A DNA stretch of 64,000 bases from Enterobacter huaxiensis (lineage in GTDB: Bacteria > Pseudomonadota > Gammaproteobacteria > Enterobacterales > Enterobacteriaceae): positions 1,612,001 to 1,676,000 of the forward strand of contig NZ_CP043342.1 of assembly GCF_003594935.2 (NCBI RefSeq), in the 5' to 3' direction. Made by a program: the position numbers and the translations under genes. Below are positions 37,666-47,803 of the stretch, in pieces. Below the pieces are notes generated by a model. That model was not told the origin of the DNA. It worked only from the letters and a program-made list of their open reading frames with translations, and searched no databases. The stretch's first letter is position 1. Every line of letters begins with the position of its first letter.

Positions 37666-38718
37666 ATGACTGATATTGCGCAGCTGCTTGGCAAAGACGC
37701 CGACGGCCTTTTACAGCATCGTTGTATGACCATTCCAGCCGACCAGCTCTACCTGCCCGGCCACGACTACGTAGACCGCGTGATGATGGATAACAACCGT
37801 CCGCCTGCCGTGCTGCGAAACATGCAGACGCTCTACAATACCGGACGTCTGGCCGGCACCGGTTACCTCTCCATTCTGCCGGTTGACCAGGGCGTTGAGC
37901 ACTCTGCTGGCGCATCCTTCGCGGCCAACCCGCTCTATTTCGATCCGAAGAACATTGTTGAGCTGGCGATTGAGGCGGGCTGTAACTGTGTGGCATCCAC
38001 CTACGGCGTGCTGGCCTCCGTTTCCCGCCGCTATGCCCACCGCATACCGTTCCTCGTTAAGCTGAACCACAACGAAACCCTGAGCTACCCAACCGAATAT
38101 GACCAGACCCTCTACGCCAGCGTCGAGCAGGCGTTTAACATGGGCGCGGTGGCGGTGGGGGCGACCATCTATTTCGGCTCCGAGCAGTCGCGTCGGCAGA
38201 TTGAGGAGATCTCTGCGGCGTTCGAGCGCGCGCACGAGCTGGGGATGGTGACCGTACTGTGGGCCTATCTGCGAAACAACGCGTTCAAGAAAGACGGCGT
38301 GGATTACCACGTGTCAGCCGATCTGACCGGCCAGGCGAACCATCTGGCGGCGACCATTGGCGCGGATATCGTGAAGCAGAAAATGGCCGAAAACAACGGC
38401 GGCTACAAGGCGGTGAACTTTGGCTACACCGACGATCGCGTTTACAGCAAGCTGACCAGCGACAATCCTATCGATCTGGTGCGCTACCAGCTGGCGAACT
38501 GCTACATGGGGCGCGCGGGCCTGATCAACTCCGGCGGCGCGGCGGGCGGTGATACTGACCTGACGGACGCGGTGCGTACGGCGGTGATCAACAAACGCGC
38601 GGGCGGCATGGGGCTGATTCTGGGCCGTAAGGCGTTCAAGAAAACCATGGCTGACGGCGTGAAGCTGATCAATGCGGTTCAGGATGTGTATCTGGACAGT
38701 AAAGTGACGATTGCCTAA
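37666..38718 (+). CDS. fbaB: Class I fructose-bisphosphate aldolase FbaB
   Basis: Schiff-base (metal-independent) aldolase interconverting fructose 1,6-bisphosphate with dihydroxyacetone phosphate and glyceraldehyde 3-phosphate, in bacteria used mainly for gluconeogenesis. The ATG at 37666 ([16 protein letters not shown]), with GGAG 8 nt before, gives 350 residues, exactly the E. coli length. [17 protein letters not shown] and [20 protein letters not shown] are DhnA-family signatures. The frame stays open upstream to 37492 but without homology. A strong terminator follows. Confidence 0.96.
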   Translation: MTDIAQLLGKDADGLLQHRCMTIPADQLYLPGHDYVDRVMMDNNRPPAVLRNMQTLYNTGRLAGTGYLSILPVDQGVEHSAGASFAANPLYFDPKNIVELAIEAGCNCVASTYGVLASVSRRYAHRIPFLVKLNHNETLSYPTEYDQTLYASVEQAFNMGAVAVGATIYFGSEQSRRQIEEISAAFERAHELGMVTVLWAYLRNNAFKKDGVDYHVSADLTGQANHLAATIGADIVKQKMAENNGGYKAVNFGYTDDRVYSKLTSDNPIDLVRYQLANCYMGRAGLINSGGAAGGDTDLTDAVRTAVINKRAGGMGLILGRKAFKKTMADGVKLINAVQDVYLDSKVTIA

Positions 38719-38730
38719 TCGCACGCATCT

Positions 38731-38760
38731 TCCTGCCGGGATAAGCGTGACCCGGCAGGA
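38731..38760. terminator. Terminator between fbaB and rbtT
   Basis: Perfect 10-bp stem TCCTGCCGGG / CCCGGCAGGA with a ten-nt loop, followed on the plus strand by AAATTCTTT. It lies 12 nt after fbaB and 12 nt beyond the stop of the convergent rbtT, so it can serve both. Confidence 0.8.
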
Positions 38761-38772
38761 AAATTCTTTGGC

Positions 38773-40080
38773 TTACTCCTTAAGCGTTTCAGGATGAGGA
38801 GTACTCAGCAGACCCGCGGTTCCTCTCCTGCTGCTCTTTGCTTCTTCTAATCCCGGCTGCGTGACGCTGATAAAGGCGCACAGAACAAATGCAAGCAGAT
38901 ACAGCACCGTGTAGGCGATGACCACGCCGAGCGTGCTGAACCAGGGCAGCAGCACCACGGCAATCGCCGGGGCAAGGAAGTTAGACAGACCGGCCGAAAG
39001 GTTATATACCGATATCGCCGCCCCCTTGTGCCGCGGCTCCAGCGCCGGGAACACCGCCGCCATCGGTACAAAGGCCGCCACGAAAATCCCCAGCGCGAAG
39101 GCCGGCACCAGCGCCATGGCAAAGTTATGTCCGAAGTGCTGCGGAATGTAGTAAAACGCCAGGCTGGAGAGCGCCATCCCGATGCAGCCAAACCAGCGCA
39201 CCACCCGCATCCAGCCCATTTTTTCCGCCACCACGCCCCAGAACACGTTCGAGAAGATGGTGGTGAAGAAGAATACCGCCCAGATCTGCAGCCACTCGGA
39301 GGTGGTGAAGCCCAGCTCGTCAACAAACATCATCGGCATGATGACGGCAAACCCGAACAGGGAGAGGGTGTTGATGATACGCACCATGCTGGAGAGCAGA
39401 ATGCTGCGGTTGGTGTAGAGCAGCGTCGCCGCACGGCCCAGCTCGGCGAATTTTTCCCGGGTCGAGAGATGATGCATGTGAGTTGGGGTTTTGACGTTGC
39501 GCAGGGATACCATGGCGATGATTCCCCCCGCCAGGCAAAACGCCAGCGCCAGCCACAGGGTACCCATCTCCCCGATGTGCGGAATGGTGAAGCTCGGAAT
39601 ATAGCTGCCCGCCACGCCAATACCCACGGAATAAACCGCCCAGTACCAGCCCAGCGCCGAGCTGGATTTATCGCTACGCACATTATGAATAATAACCACG
39701 ATGAAGGCGTACAGAAATAACGGATAGGCCAGGCCGCGGATCCCGTAAAACAGCAGAATTAATCCGTAATTTGCCTGACCCAGACCAAAAACGAGAAACA
39801 GGACGTGGAAAACGCACCACAGGACGAAGCCAATCAGCATGGTTTTTTGCGGGGTGATGATTTCAGCGACCACGCCGGAGATCCAGGCGGAGAGCGCCGC
39901 CGCGAGACCGTAGAGCGTAAAGGCGAAAGAGGCCTCTGCAGGCGTAAAGCCCAGCGATTTAATATAGTGCGACAGGAATGCCAGCTCGAAACCGTCACCC
40001 GTCATAAAGACCGCGATTGCCAGATATCCCCATAGCAGGTTCAGCGGCAATCCCAGCCACTGTTTATTTATTTCGGACAT
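38773..40080 (-). CDS. rbtT: Ribitol transporter RbtT (MFS)
   Basis: Twelve-span MFS polyol:H+ symporter, 435 residues from the ATG at 40080 (MSEINKQWLGLPLNLL), which has AGAGG upstream; the frame extends to 40116. It is the last gene of rbtDKT. It is closely related to dalT at 47804-49081, which lies in the opposite orientation. The two proteins differ mainly at the N-terminus, in a patch near residues 128-205 (SDKSSSALGWYWAVYSVG) and at the C-terminus, where RbtT has a unique tail SSRRGTAGLLSTPHPETLKE. Confidence 0.9.
   Translation of the reverse strand: MSEINKQWLGLPLNLLWGYLAIAVFMTGDGFELAFLSHYIKSLGFTPAEASFAFTLYGLAAALSAWISGVVAEIITPQKTMLIGFVLWCVFHVLFLVFGLGQANYGLILLFYGIRGLAYPLFLYAFIVVIIHNVRSDKSSSALGWYWAVYSVGIGVAGSYIPSFTIPHIGEMGTLWLALAFCLAGGIIAMVSLRNVKTPTHMHHLSTREKFAELGRAATLLYTNRSILLSSMVRIINTLSLFGFAVIMPMMFVDELGFTTSEWLQIWAVFFFTTIFSNVFWGVVAEKMGWMRVVRWFGCIGMALSSLAFYYIPQHFGHNFAMALVPAFALGIFVAAFVPMAAVFPALEPRHKGAAISVYNLSAGLSNFLAPAIAVVLLPWFSTLGVVIAYTVLYLLAFVLCAFISVTQPGLEEAKSSRRGTAGLLSTPHPETLKE
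38899..39463 (-). repeat. Near-identical inverted block in rbtT (partner 48421-48985)
   Basis: Compared by eye, about 565 bp of rbtT match dalT with only a handful of mismatches. A second matching block is 39719-39945 (partner 47939-48165), including about 180 nt in which I found no mismatch. Between the blocks the genes differ clearly. The pair forms inverted repeats enclosing the rest of the polyol cluster. Confidence 0.85.
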
Positions 40081-40176
40081 ATTGACCTCTTTTGTAGCGT
40101 ACAGGTGAGCCCACACCGGAAATATTCCGGCGTGAGTTTTTTTATTGTCTTTTTATCTAAATATAATGAAGCGTAT

Positions 40177-41790
40177 TTATTCTCTGATTATTGTCGCAGT
40201 CCGTTGTAGCTGCTTATAAGCCTCGTATCGACGCAGATGAAGGGAATGATAGTTCGCTTGCGGATAATAATATTTATCCACGTGGGTAAATTGCTTCATG
40301 GCATCGGTCACCGAAGGGGCAATATTTCCCGCCACAGCCCCGAGGATGGCCGAACCCAGTAATACCGGCTCGCTGCACCGGGTCGCTAACACCGGCAGCC
40401 CGCAGGTATCTGCCAGCAGCTGGCGGACGAAAGGGTGCTGGCCCGCGCCGCCGCTGATGACGATATTTTCGGTCCGTACGCCGCATTCACGCTGGGCGTC
40501 AATGATTTGCCGCAAGCCGTAACCGATACCGCACAGGCCGGCCACATATAGCGCCATCAGGTTATCGACGTCGTTCTCCATGCCCAGCCCGCAGATCGTA
40601 GCCCGCGCGTGGGGATCGGCAAAGGGCGCGCGGTTACCCAGAAATTCGGGCACCACGTGCAGTCCGGCTGCCAGGGTCACCGCCTCTGAGGCGGTGGCGA
40701 AGGTTTGTAAAAGCCTGTCTGCCAGGTACACCGGCAGCGGCAGGCCTGACTCCTGTGCCAGCTGGCGCGCTTCCAGCGCGGCAGGATGGAAACTTAACAA
40801 CCGATCGATAGCGGCACCCGCGGCGCTTTGTCCGCCCTCAATCAGCCACAGTCCAGGTACCATGGCGCTAAAGTAAGGCCCCCAGACGCCGGGCACAAAA
40901 ACGGCGCTCGCGGCGCTGGTCATGGTGCACGATGAAGTGCCAAAGACATACGCGAGGTTATTCAGCGCGCCGCCGCCAGCGCCCACGGTCCCTATACCGC
41001 CGGCATGGGCATCAATTAACCCTACCGCTACCGGCGTGCCTGGCAGCAAGCCCATCTCACGCGCGGCCTGCTCCGTTAAGCCCTCGCCGCAAGGGGTGCC
41101 GGGGGCGGCAATATGCTGGCCGATGCGGACAAAATCTTCTCCGGCCAGCTCGTCCAGGCCAACGGTGCGGAAATAGTCCGGGTCCCAGCGGTTCTCATGG
41201 GCCAGCCACGTCCATTTACAGGTCAGGGTACAGATGGAACGGGTGACATCGCCGGTCGCGCGCCAGGTCAGGAAATCGGCCAAATCGAAAAATTGCCAGG
41301 CGCGATCGTAGACCTCACGATGGTTTTCTTTCAGCCACAGCAGCTTCGGCGTCTCCATTTCGGGCGATATTTTCCCGCCAACGTAGTCCAGCACCGGATG
41401 ATGGGTGGCGTTGATGCGCTCCGCCTGGTCTGTCGCACGATGATCCATCCAGACGATGATATTGTTTTCTGCTTCACCGTCGGGGCTGACCGCCAGCGGT
41501 TCGCCGTCTTCGTCCAACACCACCAGCGAGCAGGTGGCGTCAAACCCGATGCCGGCAACGCTCTGCGGGGCCGTTCCGGAGCGCGCCAGCGCCTCGCGGA
41601 TGCAGTGGCAAACGGCCTGCCAGATCTCGGAGCTGGACTGCTCCACGCGGCTTCCGCTGCGGTGCACGGTGGCAATTTTCTGCGTCGCGTGGGACAGCAG
41701 CCTGCCGCTGAGATCGAAAATGCCTGCGCGAACGCTGCCGGAGCCGACGTCTACGCCGATAACGGTTTCTGGTGTACTCTTCATCCTCAT
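40177..41790 (-). CDS. rbtK: D-ribulokinase RbtK (FGGY family)
   Basis: FGGY-family kinase phosphorylating D-ribulose, the product of ribitol oxidation, to D-ribulose 5-phosphate. The 537 residues show the N-terminal phosphate loop VIGVDVGSGSVRAGIFD, the substrate region NIIVWMDHRATDQAERI and the adenosine motif IVISGGAGQHPFVRQLLAD. AAGGA lies close to the ATG at 41790, and a second ATG at 41784 (MKSTPETVIG) may be the true start. It lies 5 nt after rbtD in the operon rbtD-rbtK-rbtT. Confidence 0.91.
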   Translation of the reverse strand: MRMKSTPETVIGVDVGSGSVRAGIFDLSGRLLSHATQKIATVHRSGSRVEQSSSEIWQAVCHCIREALARSGTAPQSVAGIGFDATCSLVVLDEDGEPLAVSPDGEAENNIIVWMDHRATDQAERINATHHPVLDYVGGKISPEMETPKLLWLKENHREVYDRAWQFFDLADFLTWRATGDVTRSICTLTCKWTWLAHENRWDPDYFRTVGLDELAGEDFVRIGQHIAAPGTPCGEGLTEQAAREMGLLPGTPVAVGLIDAHAGGIGTVGAGGGALNNLAYVFGTSSCTMTSAASAVFVPGVWGPYFSAMVPGLWLIEGGQSAAGAAIDRLLSFHPAALEARQLAQESGLPLPVYLADRLLQTFATASEAVTLAAGLHVVPEFLGNRAPFADPHARATICGLGMENDVDNLMALYVAGLCGIGYGLRQIIDAQRECGVRTENIVISGGAGQHPFVRQLLADTCGLPVLATRCSEPVLLGSAILGAVAGNIAPSVTDAMKQFTHVDKYYYPQANYHSLHLRRYEAYKQLQRTATIIRE

Positions 41791-41795
41791 TGTCC

Positions 41796-42545
41796 TTAAA
41801 GATCGACGCTGTTAGGCAGAATCACCAGGTCCCGGACGGTAACGTTCTTCGAACGGGTCACCATGAACAACACCGATTCTGCGACCTCAATCGGCTGCAT
41901 CAGGCTACCGTTTGCCAGCGCTTCATCCATTTTGGCCTGCGGCCAGTCGTCGAGCAGAGCCGTCACTACCGGCCCAGGCAGGACGGCCCCCACGCGTACG
42001 CCATGTTCCGCGACCTGACGACGGGTGGTATGCACGAACGCCTGAACGGCAAATTTGGACGCGGTGTAGATCGGCTCCCAGATAACAGGCACCACGCCGG
42101 CAATGGAGCTGGTGAAGATAATATCGCCTGACTTCTGGGCAATCATATGCGGCAGTACGGCGCGAACGCAGCGGAAGGCCGCGTTGATATTCAGGTTCAG
42201 CACGCGATCCCAGACGTCCGGGTCGCCTTCAGCAACCGGCCCACCGATGTACGCGCCTGCGTTGGCGTGAAAAATATCGAGGCCGCCGGCGAGGCCGACA
42301 ATGTCGCTCAGCATAGCGTCGACTTGCTCGGGCTTGAACAGATCGATTTGCAGGGCAAACGCGTTCTCGCCCAGCTCGGCGACAATGCGCTGAAGCTTCT
42401 CGCCTTCACGGTCGATTAACACCACCTTTGCGCCAGCGCCGAGCAGCGTTTTTGCACACTCCAGGCCAATGCCTGAGGCGGCGCCGGTGATAGCAGCGAC
42501 TTTACCCTGTAGGGAAGTATTCATGGAGGGGACAGAGTGATTCAT
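41796..42545 (-). CDS. rbtD: Ribitol 2-dehydrogenase RbtD
   Basis: Short-chain dehydrogenase oxidising ribitol to D-ribulose with NAD+. The 249 residues agree in length and sequence with Klebsiella RbtD as I remember it, including the unusual N-terminus [12 protein letters not shown] and the end VILPNSVDL. Rossmann motif GAASGIG (21-27), S147 and the catalytic Y160-x3-K164. AAAGGA precedes the start. First gene of the ribitol operon, divergent from the repressor gene rbtR, with a palindromic operator in between. Confidence 0.95.
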   Translation of the reverse strand: MNHSVPSMNTSLQGKVAAITGAASGIGLECAKTLLGAGAKVVLIDREGEKLQRIVAELGENAFALQIDLFKPEQVDAMLSDIVGLAGGLDIFHANAGAYIGGPVAEGDPDVWDRVLNLNINAAFRCVRAVLPHMIAQKSGDIIFTSSIAGVVPVIWEPIYTASKFAVQAFVHTTRRQVAEHGVRVGAVLPGPVVTALLDDWPQAKMDEALANGSLMQPIEVAESVLFMVTRSKNVTVRDLVILPNSVDL

Positions 42546-42632
42546 TTTATAATCCTTTAAGCAGAGATGATTTTTAGGGTGCGTCTGCTTTCGCGTGAAG
42601 AACGGGGGTTCTGACTGACGCGTGAAGCAAAC

Positions 42633-42650
42633 TGCTCAATCGATGAAGCA
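42633..42650. promoter_or_regulatory. Candidate RbtR operator
   Basis: TGCTCAATCGATGAAGCA is an 18-bp palindrome with 14 symmetric positions and a central CG, the architecture of LacI-family operators. It lies in the 162-bp gap between rbtD and rbtR, 58 nt before the rbtR start, well placed to control both. Confidence 0.65.
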
Positions 42651-42707
42651 GATCTAGCACTTGCTTATTTCTCCAGCAAGAGACATTCAAAATGAAGAGG
42701 CGATTTT

Positions 42708-43739
42708 GTGACGCGCGTTGAGAAAACGAAGAAAACGACCATCTACGATCTGGCGGAACTCACCGGCGTTTCCGCCAGCGCGGTGAGTGCTATTTTGAAT
42801 GGCAACTGGAAGAAACGTCGCATCAGCGCCGGTCTGGCGGAAAAGGTGACCCGCATTGCGGAGGAGCAGGGCTACGCGATTAACCGTCAGGCAAGCCTGC
42901 TCCGCAGTAAGAGATCGAACGTTATCGGCATGATCGTGCCGAAATATGACAACCGCTATTTCGGCTCTATAGCGGAAAAATTTGAAGAGATGGCGCGTGC
43001 CAGAGGGCTGTTGCCGATTATTACCTGCACACGCCGTCAGCCGGAGCTTGAACTGGACGCCGCCCGTGCCATGCTCTCCTGGCAGGTTGACTGGGTCATT
43101 GCCACGGGGGCGACACACCCGGACAAAATTGCTGAACTCTGTCATCAGGCGGGCGTGCCTACGCTAAATCTTGATCTGCCGGGTACCCTGGCGCCCTCCA
43201 TCATTTCGGATAACTACGGCGGCGCAAAGATGCTGACAGAGCGGATCCTCGCCAGCAGCTTTAAACGCTTTGGTTCGCTGGCACCGCTGACCTTCGTGGG
43301 CGGACGCCGGAGTGATAACAACACCGCCGAGCGCCTGCGCGGGTTCCTCGATGCCCATCGGGCCCACGGGCTGACCGTTCCGGAACCGCAGCTGCTGGTC
43401 ACCGGGTACTCGTCATCACGCGTGGAGGAGCAGCTCAGAGCTACTTTCCCGTCGCCATCGACGACGCTAAAAGGGCTGTTTGTCAATTCGACTATTTCGC
43501 TGGAGGGGGTGGTACGTTGGCTGGCCCAAAACGGGCAGACTGGCCTAAACCAGCCACCGATGGGCTGTTTTGACTGGGACCCGTTTGTCTCTCTGCTGGG
43601 ACATGACATCGACATGGTGCGACAGGACGTCTCAGCGATGCTGGAAAAGGTATTTGAAATTCTCGATTCCGGTGATGCCTCGGTCAGGCGAATTGAGATC
43701 CCACCGGAGCTGATTGGCAGCCAGAGCGTCACGGGCTAG
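42708..43739 (+). CDS. rbtR: LacI-family ribitol operon repressor RbtR
   Basis: LacI-type repressor of 343 residues with helix-turn-helix TTIYDLAELTGVSASAVSAI (about 10-29) and a hinge-like stretch KRRISAGLAEKVTRIAEEQGY, followed by a periplasmic-binding-like effector domain. It uses a GTG start at 42708, preceded by GAAGAGG; the nearer ATG at 42692 is out of frame and closes quickly. It is divergent from rbtD, and its TAG stop interlocks with the dalR stop in a shared CTAG. Confidence 0.91.
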   Translation: MTRVEKTKKTTIYDLAELTGVSASAVSAILNGNWKKRRISAGLAEKVTRIAEEQGYAINRQASLLRSKRSNVIGMIVPKYDNRYFGSIAEKFEEMARARGLLPIITCTRRQPELELDAARAMLSWQVDWVIATGATHPDKIAELCHQAGVPTLNLDLPGTLAPSIISDNYGGAKMLTERILASSFKRFGSLAPLTFVGGRRSDNNTAERLRGFLDAHRAHGLTVPEPQLLVTGYSSSRVEEQLRATFPSPSTTLKGLFVNSTISLEGVVRWLAQNGQTGLNQPPMGCFDWDPFVSLLGHDIDMVRQDVSAMLEKVFEILDSGDASVRRIEIPPELIGSQSVTG

Positions 43740-44683
43740 CCCTGACGCGTCAGCAGCCAGCGCGCGGTCTGCTCATCCGTCACCAGCCCGTTTACCCAGC
43801 CGCCTTTGAGGGCGGCAAGGATCGCCGGGCGTTTATCTTCGCCGCAGGCGGCCGCAATGCGTGGGCACTGGCCCTGACGAATATCGTAGCTGGTAATCAA
43901 GCGATTAATCTGGCTGTCGATGACGTTGCCGTCGGCATCGATAAAGCGTCCGAGTATTTCGCCTACGCCACCGCGCAGGGTCAACTCTTCCAGCTGTGCC
44001 TCATCGATAAAACCGTCTTTGAAGATAGGGCTCTGCCTGCCCAGCGCCCCGATGCCGACAAAAATCACATCTGCCGCATCCGCAACGGCGCCGACGTTAC
44101 GGAACAGGCGGTTTGAGCACCACATTTCATGTTCCTCGCTGGACTGAGCATAGCGCGGCGCCGGCCACTGGTAATATTTGCCCTGAATTTTACGCGCCAG
44201 CAGCAAAGGCACATCATCGTAATAGTTACATTGCCCGTGCTCGTTCATGGCGCTGATCAGGGCGACACAGCGGGTGTTGTGGCTGTCAAAATCGATACGC
44301 TTGATGGTTTTTTTTAGCGTCAGTCCGGAGCCAATTCCGACCACCGTGGGTTTATCACCCTGCAGGTAGCGGGCCATCAGCTGATAACAGCCAAACGTCA
44401 CGCTATCCAGCGCGCTTTCATTGCGGTAGACGGGCACAATGTTGCAGTGGGTAAGTTGATACTTTTCCGCGAGAAGCTGCGCATAATCAAGGCAGTTAGC
44501 GACAGGGTGATGAAGCCCAATCGAGACAATGCCTTCCTCTTTCGCGGCGGCAATCAGCCGCTGCACCACCGGTCTTGAGGTGCCGAGCTCGCTGGCAATT
44601 TCGCTTTGATTAAGCCCGGCGATGTAATACATCCATGCCGCCCGCACCTTTTGATCGAGCCTGATGTCATCTTCTTTGCTCAC
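43736..44683 (-). CDS. dalR: SorC-family D-arabinitol operon repressor DalR
   Basis: SorC-family regulator of 315 residues: N-terminal helix-turn-helix AAWMYYIAGLNQSEIASELGTSRPVVQRLIAAAKEEG and a sugar-phosphate-isomerase-like effector domain (VVGIGSGLTLKKTI, VIFVGIGALGRQSPIFKDGF). I prefer the GTG at 44683 (MSKEDDIRLD), which follows CAGGGA, over the TTG at 44698. It is divergent from dalD and convergent with rbtR, sharing four bases at the stops. The position matches dalR of Klebsiella. Confidence 0.89.
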   Translation of the reverse strand: MSKEDDIRLDQKVRAAWMYYIAGLNQSEIASELGTSRPVVQRLIAAAKEEGIVSIGLHHPVANCLDYAQLLAEKYQLTHCNIVPVYRNESALDSVTFGCYQLMARYLQGDKPTVVGIGSGLTLKKTIKRIDFDSHNTRCVALISAMNEHGQCNYYDDVPLLLARKIQGKYYQWPAPRYAQSSEEHEMWCSNRLFRNVGAVADAADVIFVGIGALGRQSPIFKDGFIDEAQLEELTLRGGVGEILGRFIDADGNVIDSQINRLITSYDIRQGQCPRIAAACGEDKRPAILAALKGGWVNGLVTDEQTARWLLTRQG

Positions 44684-44786
44684 GTTTCCCTGCCTCAAGA
44701 GTGGGGTTGAGGGCGGTCAACGCCCACAACAATTGTCTGTCATTCTGGCGGGAGCTACGAGTTGAGGCAAGCGGTTTGCTCCTTTC

Positions 44787-44856
44787 TGGTCATTTGTAAT
44801 TTCATTGGTCATTTGCTCTTTTGTGATCTACGGCTCTTATTTTAAACAAATGATCC
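44787..44856. promoter_or_regulatory. Repeat cluster upstream of dalD, candidate DalR operator
   Basis: TGGTCATTTG occurs twice in direct orientation, 44787-44796 and 44806-44815 (19-bp period, about two helix turns). A third, inverted and imperfect copy, CAAATGATCC, lies at 44847-44856. They fill the space between dalR and dalD, where a SorC-type tetramer would bind. Confidence 0.5.
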
Positions 44857-44894
44857 TCTACAGTTCAGCTATAACCTCACTGGAGAACAGAACA

Positions 44895-46262
44895 ATGACC
44901 GAGAAATACACATGGCTACATATTGGGCTTGGGTCTTTTCATCGTGCGCATCAGGCGTGGTATCTGCACCGCCTGATTGCCGGCGGCGATACGCGCTGGC
45001 ACATCGCTGCCGGCAATATACGCAACGATGCCGAACATGTAGTGCAGGCGCTGGCCGCGCAGAAGGGGCGATATGTACTGGAGACCGTCAGCCCAGAAGG
45101 TGAGAGAGACTATGAAGAGATCGCCTCGATTCAGACGCTGATCCCGTGGCAGGCGGATTTGCAGCCGCTGATTGCCGAAGGGGCGAACCCGCAGACTCGG
45201 GTCATTGCGTTTACCGTGACGGAGGGGGGCTACTATCTGGACACCAGCCACAGGCTGGACGTGGCCAATGCCGATCTGACGAGCGATATACAGGGCGGCT
45301 GTAAAACCATCTACGGGACAATTGCCCGGATGCTCGAAGCGCGTATGGCGAACGGAGCGGGTCCGGTAACCCTGCTTAACTGTGACAACGTGCGGCATAA
45401 CGGCGAGCGCTTCCACGACGGGCTGGTTGAATTCTTAACCCTCAGCGGCAAACAGAGCGTCATCGACTGGCTGAGCGCTAACGCGACCTGTCCGAATACC
45501 ATGGTGGATCGCATCACACCGCGTCCGGCAGCCGACCTCCCGGCGCGCATTAAGGCCCGGACGGGCATAGACGATAACGCCCCGGTTATGGGTGAACGCT
45601 TTATTCAGTGGGTGGTTGAAGACAATTTCCGCGACGTTCGTCCGGCGCTGGAAACGGTGGGCGTAGAACTGGTGGGATCCGTCATCCCCTATGAAGAGGC
45701 GAAGATCCGCATCCTCAATGCCTCCCATAGCTGTATCGCCTGGGCGGGGACTCTGGTGGGGCAGCAGTATATCCACGAAAGCACGCTGACAGAATTTATC
45801 TACAAGATTGCCGACCGCTACGTAACGGAAGATGTCATTCCCTGCCTGGGGGATAATGGCATCGATCTGCCAGCCTACCGCGACGTGGTGCTTAAGCGTT
45901 TTACCAACCCCTGGATTCAGGACACCAACCAGCGCGTGGCGGCCGACGGGTTCTCGAAGATCCCGGCCATGATCGCCCCAACGCTGCGTGAATGTTACCA
46001 GCGCGGCGCACGGCCTGAGGCTACCGCAATGTTGCCTGCGCTGTTCTACGTCTATATGGAGCAGTGGCATCACGGCAAGCTGCCGTACGAATATCAGGAC
46101 GGTATCCTCAACGCCTCTGCGGTACATGCGATGTTCGAATCGGACGATCCGATAGCCCGGTATGCCAGCGATACCGCCCTGTTTGGCGATCTGGCCGGCC
46201 GCGAGGACTTTGCCGCGCTTCTGCGTGAAAAAATCGCTGACGTTTACGCGCTGATTAACTGA
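44895..46262 (+). CDS. dalD: D-arabinitol 4-dehydrogenase DalD
   Basis: Long-chain polyol dehydrogenase of the mannitol dehydrogenase family, oxidising D-arabinitol to D-xylulose with NAD+. From the ATG at 44895 ([20 protein letters not shown]) it has 455 residues, the length of Klebsiella DalD, and the sequence is collinear throughout. GLGSFHRAH is the nucleotide-binding region, and [16 protein letters not shown] holds the catalytic lysine region. It opens the operon dalD-dalK-dalT; nine nt separate it from dalK. Confidence 0.95.
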   Translation: MTEKYTWLHIGLGSFHRAHQAWYLHRLIAGGDTRWHIAAGNIRNDAEHVVQALAAQKGRYVLETVSPEGERDYEEIASIQTLIPWQADLQPLIAEGANPQTRVIAFTVTEGGYYLDTSHRLDVANADLTSDIQGGCKTIYGTIARMLEARMANGAGPVTLLNCDNVRHNGERFHDGLVEFLTLSGKQSVIDWLSANATCPNTMVDRITPRPAADLPARIKARTGIDDNAPVMGERFIQWVVEDNFRDVRPALETVGVELVGSVIPYEEAKIRILNASHSCIAWAGTLVGQQYIHESTLTEFIYKIADRYVTEDVIPCLGDNGIDLPAYRDVVLKRFTNPWIQDTNQRVAADGFSKIPAMIAPTLRECYQRGARPEATAMLPALFYVYMEQWHHGKLPYEYQDGILNASAVHAMFESDDPIARYASDTALFGDLAGREDFAALLREKIADVYALIN

Positions 46263-46271
46263 GAGGTGGGT

Positions 46272-47735
46272 ATGTATCTGGGCATCGATCTTGGCACATC
46301 AGAAGTAAAGGCGCTGGTCATTGACGAAAATAACGGCGTTGTCGCCACCCATAGTGCGCCGCTGACGATACAGCGTCCGAAGCCGCACTGGTCTGAACAA
46401 TCGCCGGAAGCCTGGTGGGAGGCAACCGAATACCTGATTGCAACCCTCCGGGAGAAGTGCGGCCACCGCTGGCAGGCGATAAAAGCTATTGGCCTTTCCG
46501 GGCAGATGCACGGTGCGGTACTGCTTGATGCCGCGGGTGAACCCCTGCGTCCGGCCATCCTGTGGAATGACACCCGCTGCGCGCAGGAGTGCGCAGAGCT
46601 GGAAGAGATGGCGCCCGAGCTGCACCAGGTGGCGGGGAACCTGGCAATGCCGGGGTTTACGGCGCCCAAGCTGCTCTGGGTGCGCCGGCATGAGCCGCAG
46701 AACTTCAGCCGTCTCGCCACCGTGCTGCTGCCGAAGGATTATCTGCGCTTCAAAATGACCGGTAAAAAGATCTCTGATATGTCGGACTCGGCCGGGACGC
46801 TGTGGCTGGATGTGGGAAAACGGGACTGGTCTGATGCGCTGCTGGGAAAATGCGGTCTGTCGCGTGCTGCCATGCCTGCGCTGGTCGAAGGGTGTGAGGT
46901 CTCGGCGGTACTCGAACCTGCGGTGGCGCGGCGGTGGGGTCTGAACCCCTCGGTTATCGTTGCCGGCGGCGGGGGAGATAACGCCGTTAGCGCGATAGGG
47001 GTAGGGGCCGTTTCACCGGGCGATGCGTTTATTTCGCTCGGCACCTCCGGCGTGCTGTTTGTTGTCACGGATGCCTATCGTCCGGCGCCGCAGTCCGCCG
47101 TGCACGCGTTCTGTCAGGTGCTGCCAAACCTGTGGCACCAGATGAGCGTGATGTTAAGCGCCGCCAGCTGTCTTCAGTGGTTTTGCCGTCTGGTGGGCGT
47201 CACGGAGCTGGAGCTGCTTGAGGAGATCGCCCAGCTAAGCGATGCGGAGAAAGCGAGCGCGCCGATGTTCCTGCCGTACCTGTCCGGGGAACGTACGCCG
47301 CATAACGATCCCAATGCCCGGGGCATGTTCTGGGGGCTAACGCACTCCAGCCAGCGTGCGCTGATGGGGTATGCGGTGCTGGAAGGCGTTAGCTTCGGGA
47401 TTGCCGATGGCCTTCGCGTGTTGCAGGAGAGCGGCACGCAGATTGAACAGTGTTCTCTCGTCGGCGGCGGGGCGCGTAGCCCTTTCTGGGCCCAGCTGCT
47501 GGCCGATATCCTGGCGATGCCGGTGGTGACGCATAAGGGCGGTGAAACCGGCGGCGCGCTGGGGGCTGCACGGCTGGCCTGCCTCGCCGCCGGTAAGCCG
47601 CTGGCTTCCGTGTGCGAAAAACCTGAAGTCTATAAAACCTGGCGCAGCGATCCGGCGCGCCACCGTGCGCTGATGACGCGTTACCGGCAGTTTAACTCGC
47701 TTTACCAAAACGACCTGAACTACCGAAACCCATAA
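46272..47735 (+). CDS. dalK: D-xylulokinase DalK (FGGY family)
   Basis: Phosphorylates D-xylulose from the DalD reaction to D-xylulose 5-phosphate, feeding the pentose phosphate pathway. The 487 residues are XylB-like: phosphate loop YLGIDLGTSEVKALVID, IGLSGQMHGAVLLD, the ILWNDTRC substrate motif and the C-terminal GGGARSPFWAQLLADIL. The ATG at 46272 follows GAGAGGTGGG; a GTG two codons earlier is possible. Confidence 0.94.
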   Translation: MYLGIDLGTSEVKALVIDENNGVVATHSAPLTIQRPKPHWSEQSPEAWWEATEYLIATLREKCGHRWQAIKAIGLSGQMHGAVLLDAAGEPLRPAILWNDTRCAQECAELEEMAPELHQVAGNLAMPGFTAPKLLWVRRHEPQNFSRLATVLLPKDYLRFKMTGKKISDMSDSAGTLWLDVGKRDWSDALLGKCGLSRAAMPALVEGCEVSAVLEPAVARRWGLNPSVIVAGGGGDNAVSAIGVGAVSPGDAFISLGTSGVLFVVTDAYRPAPQSAVHAFCQVLPNLWHQMSVMLSAASCLQWFCRLVGVTELELLEEIAQLSDAEKASAPMFLPYLSGERTPHNDPNARGMFWGLTHSSQRALMGYAVLEGVSFGIADGLRVLQESGTQIEQCSLVGGGARSPFWAQLLADILAMPVVTHKGGETGGALGAARLACLAAGKPLASVCEKPEVYKTWRSDPARHRALMTRYRQFNSLYQNDLNYRNP

Positions 47736-47803
47736 TTTCTGTGGCAAAGACCCTCCGGCGATGCTGCCGGAGCGGTTCCCTGTACCCTAAAAACGAGGTC
47801 AAT

